Source: Bacillota bacterium
GTDB taxonomy: Bacteria > Bacillota > Clostridia > Christensenellales > UBA1242
DNA length: 16,933 bases
Assembly: GCA_009780625.1 (NCBI GenBank)
Contig: WQZR01000014.1
Coordinates: 1 to 16,933 of the forward strand
Direction: 5' to 3'
The translations under genes were made by a program, and so were the position numbers. Positions 1 through 5,865 of the stretch are shown here, piece by piece (the first letter of the stretch is position 1; each line of letters opens with the position of its first letter). The notes beneath the pieces were generated by a model. It was not told where the DNA came from. It saw nothing but the letters and a program-made list of their open reading frames with translations, and made no database searches.

Positions 1-3
1 CAA

Positions 4-32
4 TTGACACATTTATTTAACAGTGTTATAAT
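4..32 (+). promoter_or_regulatory. Consensus promoter upstream of rpmG (P1)
   Basis: TTGACA at 4-9 and TATAAT at 27-32 are separated by exactly 17 bases, and a TG at 24-25 adds an extended -10. Transcription should start near 39, immediately before the small hairpin at 41-54. It is the strongest promoter-like match in the first 130 bases and should feed rpmG-secE-nusG through a leader of about 90 nucleotides. Confidence 0.8.
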
Positions 33-40
33 ACAAAAAG

Positions 41-59
41 AACGCGAAGGCGTTTTTTT
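41..59 (+). terminator. Small hairpin with T-run, terminator-like
   Basis: AACGC at 41-45 pairs with GCGTT at 50-54 around a GAAG loop and runs into a T tract. It looks like a short intrinsic terminator, possibly of a gene left of the window. It also sits at about +2 of the P1 promoter, too early for RNA polymerase to terminate P1 transcripts, so for those it would be a 5' end hairpin. Function is uncertain. Confidence 0.4.
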
Positions 60-93
60 GTTGCCCAGTGTTGTGCTTAAAATAAACAACATA

Positions 94-102
94 TGGTATA
101 CT
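94..102 (+). promoter_or_regulatory. Extended -10 promoter for rpmG (P2)
   Basis: TGG followed by TATACT (97-102) forms an extended -10 element. There is no good -35 at 16-18 bases; TTGTGC at 71-76 is 20 bases away. Transcription would start near 109, about 20 bases before the rpmG start codon and just upstream of its AGGAG site at 116-120. Confidence 0.5.
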
Positions 103-129
103 TAAAAATAATAATAGGAGAAAACAAAG

Positions 130-294
130 ATGCCAGTTAAAGAGAAGAGAGTTAAAATCACGCTTGCTTGTGGCGAGTGCAAACAAAGAAACTACGACAC
201 AACAAAAAATAAACAAAACGATGCAGAAAGACTTGAAATGAAAAAGTTCTGCCGTTTTTGCAAAAAAACAACAGCACATAAAGAAACTAAATAA
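130..294 (+). CDS. rpmG: 50S ribosomal protein L33 (zinc-binding form)
   Basis: A 54-residue protein of the large ribosomal subunit. Residues TLACGECKQRNY and, later, KFCRFCKKTTAHKETK are the L33 signature. Two CxxC pairs, C14/C17 and C41/C44, form the zinc ribbon of the C+ variety. The start ATG is preceded by AGGAG at 116-120. It heads rpmG-secE-nusG, with only 14 bases to secE, an order widely conserved in bacteria. It ends in TAA. The identification is firm from length, motif and neighbours. Presence of the zinc form suggests that a zinc-free L33 paralogue could exist elsewhere, but nothing in the window shows one. Confidence 0.96.
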   Translation: MPVKEKRVKITLACGECKQRNYDTTKNKQNDAERLEMKKFCRFCKKTTAHKETK

Positions 295-308
295 GTAGGG
301 AGATTTTT

Positions 309-548
309 ATGTCAGGAAAGAAAAAACTTAGAGAGAAAAAAGAAAGAGAGCAAAGAGAGAACAGAGCCAAAGGCTTTGGTCGTGCAGTTAAAGGTCTTTT
401 TTCAGAACTTAAAAAAGTAAGTTGGCCAACATTTCCAATGGTTGTAAAACAAACAGCAGTTGTTTTGACAGTTGTTGCGTTTTTCACAATTGTTTTGTTT
501 GGCGTAGATAGAGGCTTATTTGAACTTCACCAATTGTTGATTGGTTAG
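309..548 (+). CDS. secE: Preprotein translocase subunit SecE
   Basis: A 79-residue single-span membrane protein that clamps SecY in the SecYEG export channel. The N-terminal 30 residues are very basic (KKKLREKKEREQREN). They are followed by the amphipathic helix motif FSELKKVSWPT (about 31-41), the most conserved part of SecE, and one membrane segment at about 49-66. The short form with one span is the usual one outside Proteobacteria. AGGGAG lies just before the ATG. It sits between rpmG and nusG with very short spacers, so it is cotranscribed with them. The stop is TAG. Confidence 0.95.
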   Translation: MSGKKKLREKKEREQRENRAKGFGRAVKGLFSELKKVSWPTFPMVVKQTAVVLTVVAFFTIVLFGVDRGLFELHQLLIG

Positions 549-563
549 TATATAGGAGAAATC

Positions 564-1238
564 ATGGAAGAAAAGAAAGAAGAAGAATTTGAGATTGTTG
601 ATATTGATGCAAAGCCAGAAGATATTAAACCTGCGGCTGAAGAGGTTGCGGTTGCGGTTGTTCCGCTGGATGAAAATCTGACAGAGAAAGAAAGAGAAAT
701 CTTGCTTGCAAAAAACAGCCCAGAAAGCAAATGGTATGCAATTCACACATTCAGTGGCTATGAAAACATGGCAAAGTCTAACTTAAATATCGTTATTGAA
801 AGAAACGCAGAAATTCTTGAAAAAAGAATTTTTGAAATTTCAATTCCAGAAGAAGAAGTAATCATCGAAAGAAACGGAAAAAGAAAAGTTGTTAAGCAGA
901 AAATCATGCCAGGATATATTCTAGTTAAAATGATTTATGGCGACGACATCTGGCACCTTGTAACAAAAACAAAAGGAATCACAGGTTTTGTTGGTCCTGC
1001 AGGAAGAGCACTTGCTTTGACGGAAGAAGAAGTTAGAAGAATGAAACTTGAAACAATCAGAGTTGCTGTTGCACTTAAGGTTGGTGATAAAATTGAAATT
1101 ATTGACGGACCACTTGAGAAGATGACAGGAACAGTTATTTCAATTGATGCTGCAAACCAAAAGGTTAGAGCAAACGTTGAAATGTTTGGAAGAGAAACAC
1201 CAGTAGATATTGAACTGACGCACATCAGAAAAATATAA
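564..1238 (+). CDS. nusG: Transcription elongation/antitermination factor NusG
   Basis: A 224-residue protein that binds RNA polymerase and couples it to Rho or the ribosome. The NGN domain starts at KWYAIHTFSGYE (W57) and contains the conserved KIMPGYILVKM (113-123) and GITGFVGPAG (138-147). The KOW domain runs from about 173 to 224, starting VGDKIEIIDGPLEKMTGTV. Ahead of the NGN domain is an extra stretch of about 55 residues rich in Glu and Asp (MEEKKEEEFEIVDID...), which makes the protein longer than the roughly 175-180 residues usual for the family. The ATG follows TAGGAG and is 15 bases after secE, so the extension is probably translated. A terminator follows directly. Confidence 0.96.
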   Translation: MEEKKEEEFEIVDIDAKPEDIKPAAEEVAVAVVPLDENLTEKEREILLAKNSPESKWYAIHTFSGYENMAKSNLNIVIERNAEILEKRIFEISIPEEEVIIERNGKRKVVKQKIMPGYILVKMIYGDDIWHLVTKTKGITGFVGPAGRALALTEEEVRRMKLETIRVAVALKVGDKIEIIDGPLEKMTGTVISIDAANQKVRANVEMFGRETPVDIELTHIRKI

Positions 1239-1260
1239 AAAAAGCCAAACGGCTTTTTTT
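1237..1260 (+). terminator. Intrinsic terminator after nusG
   Basis: AAAAAAAGCC (1237-1246) and GGCTTTTTTT (1251-1260) pair around an AAAC loop, giving a hairpin that ends in a run of seven T. It starts within the nusG stop codon and closes the rpmG-secE-nusG unit. Confidence 0.85.
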
Positions 1261-1264
1261 GATG

Positions 1265-1293
1265 TTGACAAAGCTTAAACCCTAGAGTATAAT
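1265..1293 (+). promoter_or_regulatory. Consensus promoter for the 109-residue gene
   Basis: A perfect TTGACA (1265-1270) and TATAAT (1288-1293) with a 17-base spacer. Transcription should start near 1300, giving a leader of about 27 bases that carries GGAGG at 1316-1320. A consensus match in every base suggests strong expression of this small unknown gene. Confidence 0.88.
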
Positions 1294-1326
1294 GCTTCCT
1301 ACAAACATATATTTTGGAGGAAGCTA

Positions 1327-1656
1327 ATGTCGTTTGCAATTGAAATTTTAGATAAGAAAGATAAAGTGATAAGAAAAGTTGTTCTAGACAATGATGTTGA
1401 AGTTAAAAATTTTGTGAATACTTTTAATGTTCCAGGTGAAAAAATTGGAATGATTTCAAACCTTGGAATTAAAGGCGCAACAAATCTTGAGATTGTAGAA
1501 AAAAATGAACTTGCAGCTATGAAGAAAAAAGCAGAAGAAGCAGAAAGACTTAAGAAAGAACTTGCAGCGTCTAGAGACGAAAACGAAAAACTTAAAGAAG
1601 AGAAAAGAAAAAAAGAAGCTCCAAAAAGCAGTGGAAGAGTTTCAAGTTTTGGTTAA
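1327..1656 (+). CDS. Small protein of unknown function with coiled-coil tail
   Basis: A 109-residue protein I do not recognise. Residues 1-60 look like a small folded domain rich in beta-type sequence (SFAIEILDKKDKVIRKVVL, later IGMISNLGIKGATNLEIVEK). Residues 61-98 are a highly charged Lys/Glu coiled coil. The last ten residues (KSSGRVSSFG) are a flexible Ser/Gly end. There is no signal peptide or membrane segment, so it is predicted cytoplasmic. The start is well supported by GGAGG at 1316-1320 and a perfect promoter. It is its own unit, with a strong terminator behind it, and sits between nusG and an ATP-grasp-like gene. That it is a partner or substrate of the latter is only a guess. Confidence 0.85.
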   Translation: MSFAIEILDKKDKVIRKVVLDNDVEVKNFVNTFNVPGEKIGMISNLGIKGATNLEIVEKNELAAMKKKAEEAERLKKELAASRDENEKLKEEKRKKEAPKSSGRVSSFG

Positions 1657-1663
1657 AACCAAG

Positions 1664-1689
1664 AGCCCGCAGACAAAGCGGGCTTTTTT
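1664..1689 (+). terminator. Intrinsic terminator after the 109-residue gene
   Basis: AGCCCGC (1664-1670) pairs perfectly with GCGGGCT (1678-1684) around a seven-base loop, followed by a T run. It is a strong, GC-rich hairpin that isolates the gene upstream from the next promoter. Confidence 0.92.
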
Positions 1690-1697
1690 ATTGCCTC

Positions 1698-1726
1698 TTG
1701 AAATCGCAAAAAAAAGAAGTTATAAT
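1698..1726 (+). promoter_or_regulatory. Promoter lying almost on the start codon of the ATP-grasp-like gene
   Basis: TTGAAA (1698-1703) and TATAAT (1721-1726) are 17 bases apart. Transcription is predicted at about 1733, only some three bases before the ATG at 1736, with no ribosome binding site between. The mRNA would be leaderless or nearly so. Confidence 0.75.
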
Positions 1727-1735
1727 GACGACAGT

Positions 1736-3688
1736 ATGGAAAAGATTCACTACACATGTTTTTTCTCAACAGGTGAAAAAGTGGAAAAGTCTCAACCTAA
1801 AAATAAGGGAGACAAACTTTTTGATGCAATCAGTGCCTTTAGCGAAGATAATGGGCCAATGGCTGAGTTCTATAAGAAAGGGCAAGGAGTTATTGGAAGC
1901 ACTGGGAAAAAATTTGTTGAGGAAATGGAAGATGCTAGAAAAAGAGAAAGAGTTCTTTTCATACACGCAGATAGCAACAAAGTATATAAAGACGAAAATT
2001 GCACCGAAGAAGTGGTTTATATAGGTGGGCAGACAGTTCTTATAAGATGTCCAAACGACGACGAGATTAGGGCAATTAGAGCAATTGAAGATATTGGTGG
2101 AAAACCTCTTATTGATGAAGACGGGCACAACCAAACAACAGCATGGCCAGCACACATTCAACCGCTATATAGAGAAGTTAAACTAACAACTGCAAAAGAA
2201 GGCGAAGAATATTTTAAAGAGAAACTTATAAGCGGCGAAGAAGCCTTGCAAAGCAGAAAAGAATTATATATAAAAGTGCAAGAAGTTTCTAGTCGTCTAT
2301 ATGCTGTGCAAGAAATTTTGGAAGCCGTTTCAAATGCTCTTGAATATAACACGGACTTTCTAAGACATAAAGAAGGCAAAGGAACAAGCGGAGAAGAAAA
2401 AAGAAAAACTGCAGAGGAAGAACTAGATGTTCTTGTTGGAAAAGAAAAAGAAGGCGCAGACAGCGAAACCCAAAAAAACATTCTGGCAGTTCTAAAAAGA
2501 ATGAGCGAAATCGAAAAGCAAAACAAAGAGGTTTTAAACAACACAAAAGTTACTGATGTTATAGACGTAGGCTTAGAAAAAGAAATTAAAGCAAAAATTG
2601 ATTTATGTTTAGAGAAGATTGAATGCTGCAGTTCTTATACATTTAATAAACTTATAGAAAAAATAAAGAACGATAAAAATGCAGACACGGTTTTAAACTA
2701 TCTTAAAGACAAATGTCTAGGAATCGATGGGCAACTCAAAAAGCAGAAAGAAGAGTTGCAAGCACAATATGGAAACAAGAAACTGTTTGTGAAGTCTTGT
2801 GGGAAACTGTTTAACGGCACAGTTTTTGGAATCAGAAAAATGACACCGGAAGAAGTTAGACAAGAAAACGAAGACATAAAAATCGGTCAGACATGTTCGC
2901 TTCACGGAATTGGGCTTAAATATCAAGGCAGAGGCGACGACACATATCTAAAATACTACGATGAAACAATACGTCACGGTCTAGACGAAAATAAAACATA
3001 CTATAAACTTATCACTGGCTATAGAGAACATTCAGAAAAAACTGCATTCGAACAGCTTGCAAGTTTTGATAAGATGATAGGTGGTTCAACCCGTGGCAGA
3101 AGAGTTGCAACAGATTTGGATTTTATTGATTCTTTAAAAGAAAAGAAAAAAGAGAAAAAAGAAAAGCCAGAACAAACAATTGAAGAAATAAGAAAGATTC
3201 TAAGAAACATCAAACTAGAAAAACCAAAAAAAGAAAGGTTCTATGTAGAAGATGGTTTTATTGTTGAGGAAGACAGAAAAATTTTTGCTTCTCCTGTTGT
3301 GAATATAAAAACTGTGCAAACAAATCAAACCTTTGCTGGCTATAAGACAATTGAATTTAGGTGTATTGTTAAGTTTGGAAAAATTCACAGCATTTCTGAA
3401 GTTCATGCCAGAGACGAAGAAAGAACAGAACAATATAAACAAGTTGAAGAAATAAACGAAAGATTTGGGCAAAAAAAGAGAAAGCCAGATGTTTCGGAAG
3501 AACAAATGGAAGAAGTTAGGCAATATGCACTCGATTTTATAGAAAGAGCAAAGAAGACAGATTTGCCACATAGTTACAACGTAGACCTTGGAATTATGAT
3601 TATTGATGGAAAAGAAAAGGTTGATTTGATTGAGATGAATTCCATATATTCTATGGGTAGATATTCCAATAACCCAGTAATTATGTAA
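1736..3688 (+). CDS. Divergent ATP-grasp enzyme, probably R2K type, with long helical insertion
   Basis: A 650-residue protein of unknown substrate. Seen in the sequence: residues 93-150 resemble the region before an ATP-grasp core (VYIGGQTVLIRCPNDDEIRA then AIEDIGGKPLIDEDG). Residues 155-345 are charged and helical, partly coiled coil. LFVKSCGKLFNGTVFGI (350-366, K353) looks like the first ATP-binding strand pair. IEFRCIVKFGKIHSIS (539-554, R542) fits the Arg-bearing strand. YNVDLGIMIIDGK (614-626, D617) and LIEMNSIYSMGRY (631-643, E633, N635) fit the metal-binding end. This order matches my recollection of R2K-clade ATP-grasps (the CDC123-related group), ligases that join a carboxylate to an amine. 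The function here is inference. The open frame reaches upstream to 1562, but that part crosses the previous gene and terminator, so ATG 1736 is the likely start. Confidence 0.72.
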   Translation: MEKIHYTCFFSTGEKVEKSQPKNKGDKLFDAISAFSEDNGPMAEFYKKGQGVIGSTGKKFVEEMEDARKRERVLFIHADSNKVYKDENCTEEVVYIGGQTVLIRCPNDDEIRAIRAIEDIGGKPLIDEDGHNQTTAWPAHIQPLYREVKLTTAKEGEEYFKEKLISGEEALQSRKELYIKVQEVSSRLYAVQEILEAVSNALEYNTDFLRHKEGKGTSGEEKRKTAEEELDVLVGKEKEGADSETQKNILAVLKRMSEIEKQNKEVLNNTKVTDVIDVGLEKEIKAKIDLCLEKIECCSSYTFNKLIEKIKNDKNADTVLNYLKDKCLGIDGQLKKQKEELQAQYGNKKLFVKSCGKLFNGTVFGIRKMTPEEVRQENEDIKIGQTCSLHGIGLKYQGRGDDTYLKYYDETIRHGLDENKTYYKLITGYREHSEKTAFEQLASFDKMIGGSTRGRRVATDLDFIDSLKEKKKEKKEKPEQTIEEIRKILRNIKLEKPKKERFYVEDGFIVEEDRKIFASPVVNIKTVQTNQTFAGYKTIEFRCIVKFGKIHSISEVHARDEERTEQYKQVEEINERFGQKKRKPDVSEEQMEEVRQYALDFIERAKKTDLPHSYNVDLGIMIIDGKEKVDLIEMNSIYSMGRYSNNPVIM

Positions 3689-3709
3689 AAGTGACGAAAG
3701 TCACTTTTT
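3687..3709 (+). terminator. Intrinsic terminator after the ATP-grasp-like gene
   Basis: AAAAGTGAC (3687-3695) pairs with GTCACTTTT (3700-3708) around a stable GAAA tetraloop and ends in T residues. It overlaps the stop codon. Confidence 0.75.
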
Positions 3710-3723
3710 GGTTATAATTATAG

Positions 3724-3752
3724 TTCATAAAAAATAATTGTTGTGGTAGAAT
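3724..3752 (+). promoter_or_regulatory. Promoter of pyruvate kinase
   Basis: TGG followed by TAGAAT (3747-3752) makes an extended -10, with a weak -35 TTCATA (3724-3729) at 17 bases. Transcription would start near 3759, just upstream of the GGGAG site (3766-3770). A second TATAAT at 3713-3718 lacks a recognisable -35. Confidence 0.5.
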
Positions 3753-3775
3753 GTCAAAATGAAAAGGGAGAACTT

Positions 3776-5194
3776 ATGATAAAAACTAAAATTGTGGCAA
3801 CAATCGGGCCAGCAAGCGAAAAAGTGGAAACACTAAGAGAAATGATGAGAAACGGGTTAAGCGTGGCAAGAATAAACTTCAGCCACGGAATCTATGAAGA
3901 ACACAAAATGAGAATGGACGCAGTTCGAGAAGCAGCACGCCTAGAAGGTGTTGCAATGCCAATCATGCTAGACACAAAAGGGCCAGAGATTCGTCTTGGA
4001 ACTTTCAAAGAACCAAAAGTAGAACTTAAAGAAGGTGCAACATTCACGTTGACTTCAGAGGCATTCGAAGGAACGGCAGAAAAAGCGCACGTAAACTATG
4101 CAGAAATTGCAAAGGTTGTGAAAGTTGGCGACCCAGTTTTGCTAAACGATGGAATTATTGTTCTTAAAGCAAAGAAAATCGAAAAGAAATCTGTGGTGTG
4201 CGATGTTATTGTTGGCGGAATCACTTCAAACAGAAAGAAAGTAAACCTGCCACTTGCAAAGCTGACAATGCCCTTTTTAAGCCAAAGAGACATTGAAGAC
4301 ATCAAATATGGCATAAGCGTTGATGTGGACATGATTGCGGCATCTTTTGTTAGACGTAAAGAAGACGTTATGGCAATCAGAAAACTTCTTAAAGATAACA
4401 ACGCAGAGCATATTGAAATCATTTCAAAAATTGAAAACCCAGAAGGTGTTGAAAACCTAGACGAAATTATTGAAGTGAGTGACGGAATTATGGTTGCAAG
4501 GGGCGACCTTGGAGTTGAAATGTCTCCAGAGATGCTTCCACATGTTCAAAAGCTTATGATAAAAAAATGTATTGAAGCGGGAAAAAACGTAATCACTGCA
4601 ACAGAAATGCTAGAATCTATGATTACAAACACACGTCCAACAAGAGCAGAAACATCTGACGTAGCTAACGCGGTGTACGACATGACAGGTGCTGTGATGC
4701 TTTCGGGCGAAACAGCGGTTGGTCATAACCCAGTTTTGGTTGTAAAAACAATGGCTGCAATTTGCCAACAGACTGAACAAAACATAAAATATAAAAAGCG
4801 TTTCAACAACAAGATTAAAGAAATCAAAAACGTGACGGATTCAATTGCGGTTTCAACATGTCAATCAAGCCACGATTTAAACGCAAAAGCAATCATAACT
4901 CCATCGCAAACAGGAGCAACTGCAAAACTTATTTCAAGATTTAGAACTCCAACGCAAATAATTGCCGTAACAAGTTGCCCAAGAATTCAAAGAAAGCTTG
5001 GTCTTGTGTGGGGCGTTGAAACAATTCTTATAAACGAATTCAACGAGCCAACAGCATCTAAGCAAATCGAAAAGATGATTGAGCTTGCAATAGCCGACAA
5101 ACTGGTGAAAAAAGGCGACCTTGTTGTTGTCACGGCAGGGCTTCCAATTGGCAAACCAGGAACCACAAACATGCTACGCATTCAAAACGCATAA
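3776..5194 (+). CDS. pyk: Pyruvate kinase
   Basis: A 472-residue glycolytic enzyme that makes pyruvate and ATP from phosphoenolpyruvate and ADP. The TIM barrel starts at TKIVATIGPAS; ARINFSHG (31-38) carries the substrate Arg and Asn. LDTKGPEIR (65-73) starts the B domain. ISKIENPEG (216-224) holds the catalytic Lys218 and metal ligand Glu220, and MVARGDLGVE (239-248) holds the second ligand Asp244. RPTRAETSDVANAV follows, and the C-terminal allosteric domain ends at 472, with no extra PEP-utiliser-like domain. One oddity: the ITATEMLESM stretch has Glu277 where most family members have Gln. I chose ATG 3776 over an in-frame GTG at 3743 because GGGAG sits five bases before it and the family starts there. 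No terminator is seen before rplK. Confidence 0.96.
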   Translation: MIKTKIVATIGPASEKVETLREMMRNGLSVARINFSHGIYEEHKMRMDAVREAARLEGVAMPIMLDTKGPEIRLGTFKEPKVELKEGATFTLTSEAFEGTAEKAHVNYAEIAKVVKVGDPVLLNDGIIVLKAKKIEKKSVVCDVIVGGITSNRKKVNLPLAKLTMPFLSQRDIEDIKYGISVDVDMIAASFVRRKEDVMAIRKLLKDNNAEHIEIISKIENPEGVENLDEIIEVSDGIMVARGDLGVEMSPEMLPHVQKLMIKKCIEAGKNVITATEMLESMITNTRPTRAETSDVANAVYDMTGAVMLSGETAVGHNPVLVVKTMAAICQQTEQNIKYKKRFNNKIKEIKNVTDSIAVSTCQSSHDLNAKAIITPSQTGATAKLISRFRTPTQIIAVTSCPRIQRKLGLVWGVETILINEFNEPTASKQIEKMIELAIADKLVKKGDLVVVTAGLPIGKPGTTNMLRIQNA

Positions 5195-5208
5195 CAAATA
5201 AAATATAC

Positions 5209-5237
5209 TTTACAAATGAAGTGCACTAGTGTATAAT
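5209..5237 (+). promoter_or_regulatory. Promoter of rplK-rplA-rpmH
   Basis: TTTACA (5209-5214) and TATAAT (5232-5237) with a 17-base spacer. Transcription should start near 5244, giving an untranslated leader of about 108 bases before rplK, the longest leader in the window. Confidence 0.8.
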
Positions 5238-5250
5238 ATTTGCTTATGGA

Positions 5251-5324
5251 CACTGCAACCATGTAAAAAAAGCAGGAGGCGCTATCCGCAGTTGACGAAA
5301 GTCAAAATACACTGCCAGTTGCCT
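5251..5324 (+). promoter_or_regulatory. Structured 5' leader of rplK, candidate r-protein control element
   Basis: The leader can fold into a nested hairpin. TTGAC (5292-5296) pairs with GTCAA (5301-5305) around a GAAA tetraloop. GCAG (5288-5291) pairs with CTGC (5312-5315), leaving a bulge AATACA. Outer pairs AGGC/GCCT (5277-5280, 5321-5324) or GCAAC/GTTGC (5255-5259, 5318-5322) are possible. GCAGGAGGC at 5272-5280 and AAAATACAC at 5304-5312 faintly resemble the two 23S rRNA strands bound by L1 (GUGGGAG and GAAAUACCAC). Control by L1 is known for the E. coli L11-L1 operon; here it is inference. No T-run follows, so it is not an obvious attenuator. Confidence 0.4.
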
Positions 5325-5351
5325 AGGTATCTAATATAAGGAGATATAAAA

Positions 5352-5798
5352 ATGCCACCAGAAAAGAAAGGAAAACCGACGGGGCCGATTAAAGTAAAAA
5401 TTCAGCTTCCAGCGGGACGTGCAACCCCAGGACCACCAGTTGGTTCGTCACTTGGGCCACACGGAATCAACATCGGAGCGTTCGTGCAAGATTTCAACGC
5501 ACAAACTGCTTCACAAGCGGGAATGATTATTCCAGTTGAACTGACAATCAACCCAGACAGAACATTTACATTCGTTCTAAAAACACCTCCAGCAGCAGTT
5601 CTAATCAGAAAGAAAATTGGAATTGAAAGCGGAAGTGCGAAGCCACACAAAGAAAAAGTGGGCAAAATCACAAAAGCTCAAATCAGAGAAATTGCAGAAA
5701 CAAAAATGACTGATTTAAACACAAAAAATATTGAAGCTGCAATGAGCATGATTGAAGGCACTTGCAGACAAATGGGCGTTGAAGTTATAAAAGACTAG
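5352..5798 (+). CDS. rplK: 50S ribosomal protein L11
   Basis: A 148-residue protein of the ribosomal GTPase centre, where it contacts elongation factors and is needed for the stringent response in species that have it. The N-terminal domain shows the near-invariant IQLPAGRATPGPPVGSSLGP (17-36) with its proline-rich signature, then GINIGAFVQDFNAQT. The C-terminal RNA-binding domain has KTPPAAVLIRKKIGIESGS and IREIAETKMTDLN. A few extra residues (PPEKKGKPTG) precede the usual start. AAGGAG at 5338-5343 supports the ATG. It is followed by rplA after 67 bases, as is usual. It is not directly downstream of nusG as in many bacteria; three genes intervene. The stop is TAG. Confidence 0.97.
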   Translation: MPPEKKGKPTGPIKVKIQLPAGRATPGPPVGSSLGPHGINIGAFVQDFNAQTASQAGMIIPVELTINPDRTFTFVLKTPPAAVLIRKKIGIESGSAKPHKEKVGKITKAQIREIAETKMTDLNTKNIEAAMSMIEGTCRQMGVEVIKD

Positions 5799-5810
5799 CA
5801 TCCCAAAAAG

Positions 5811-5838
5811 GAAATACCACTTCCTTAAACAGTGGGAG
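5811..5838 (+). promoter_or_regulatory. Candidate ribosomal protein L1 binding site before rplA
   Basis: GAAATACCAC (5811-5820) and GTGGGAG (5832-5838) match the two strands of the 23S rRNA helix that L1 binds (GAAAUACCACC and GGUGGGAG in E. coli, from memory). CCACT (5817-5821) and AGTGG (5831-5835) pair around a nine-base loop, leaving GAAATA and GAG as the flanking internal loop. The strands are in the reverse order to rRNA, and I see no clear outer stem. The site is 28 bases before the rplA start, a sensible place for feedback on L1 translation. Confidence 0.5.
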
Positions 5839-5865
5839 AAATAAAATTCAAAAGGAAAAAATAAA

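Noticed and set aside
935..1339. 134-residue open frame on the minus strand across nusG
   Set aside because: A shadow of nusG and its terminator; no motif and no ribosome binding site.
1562..1735. Open frame continuing 58 residues upstream of the ATP-grasp-like gene
   Set aside because: It overlaps the end of the 109-residue gene and runs through a strong terminator and a promoter, so ATG 1736 is the realistic start.
3743..3775. In-frame GTG start 11 residues upstream of pyruvate kinase
   Set aside because: It lies within the predicted -10 element, has no ribosome binding site, and the family begins at MIKTKIVATIG, which has GGGAG before it.
4603..4607. Glu277 instead of Gln in pyruvate kinase as a sign of lost activity
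   Set aside because: All catalytic and metal residues are intact, and I believe similar ATEML variants occur in other clostridial enzymes, so it is only noted in the entry.
5246..5266. Six-codon mini-ORF (MDTATM) in the rplK leader, a possible leader peptide
   Set aside because: No ribosome binding site, no run of regulatory codons and no paired terminator/antiterminator; most likely chance.
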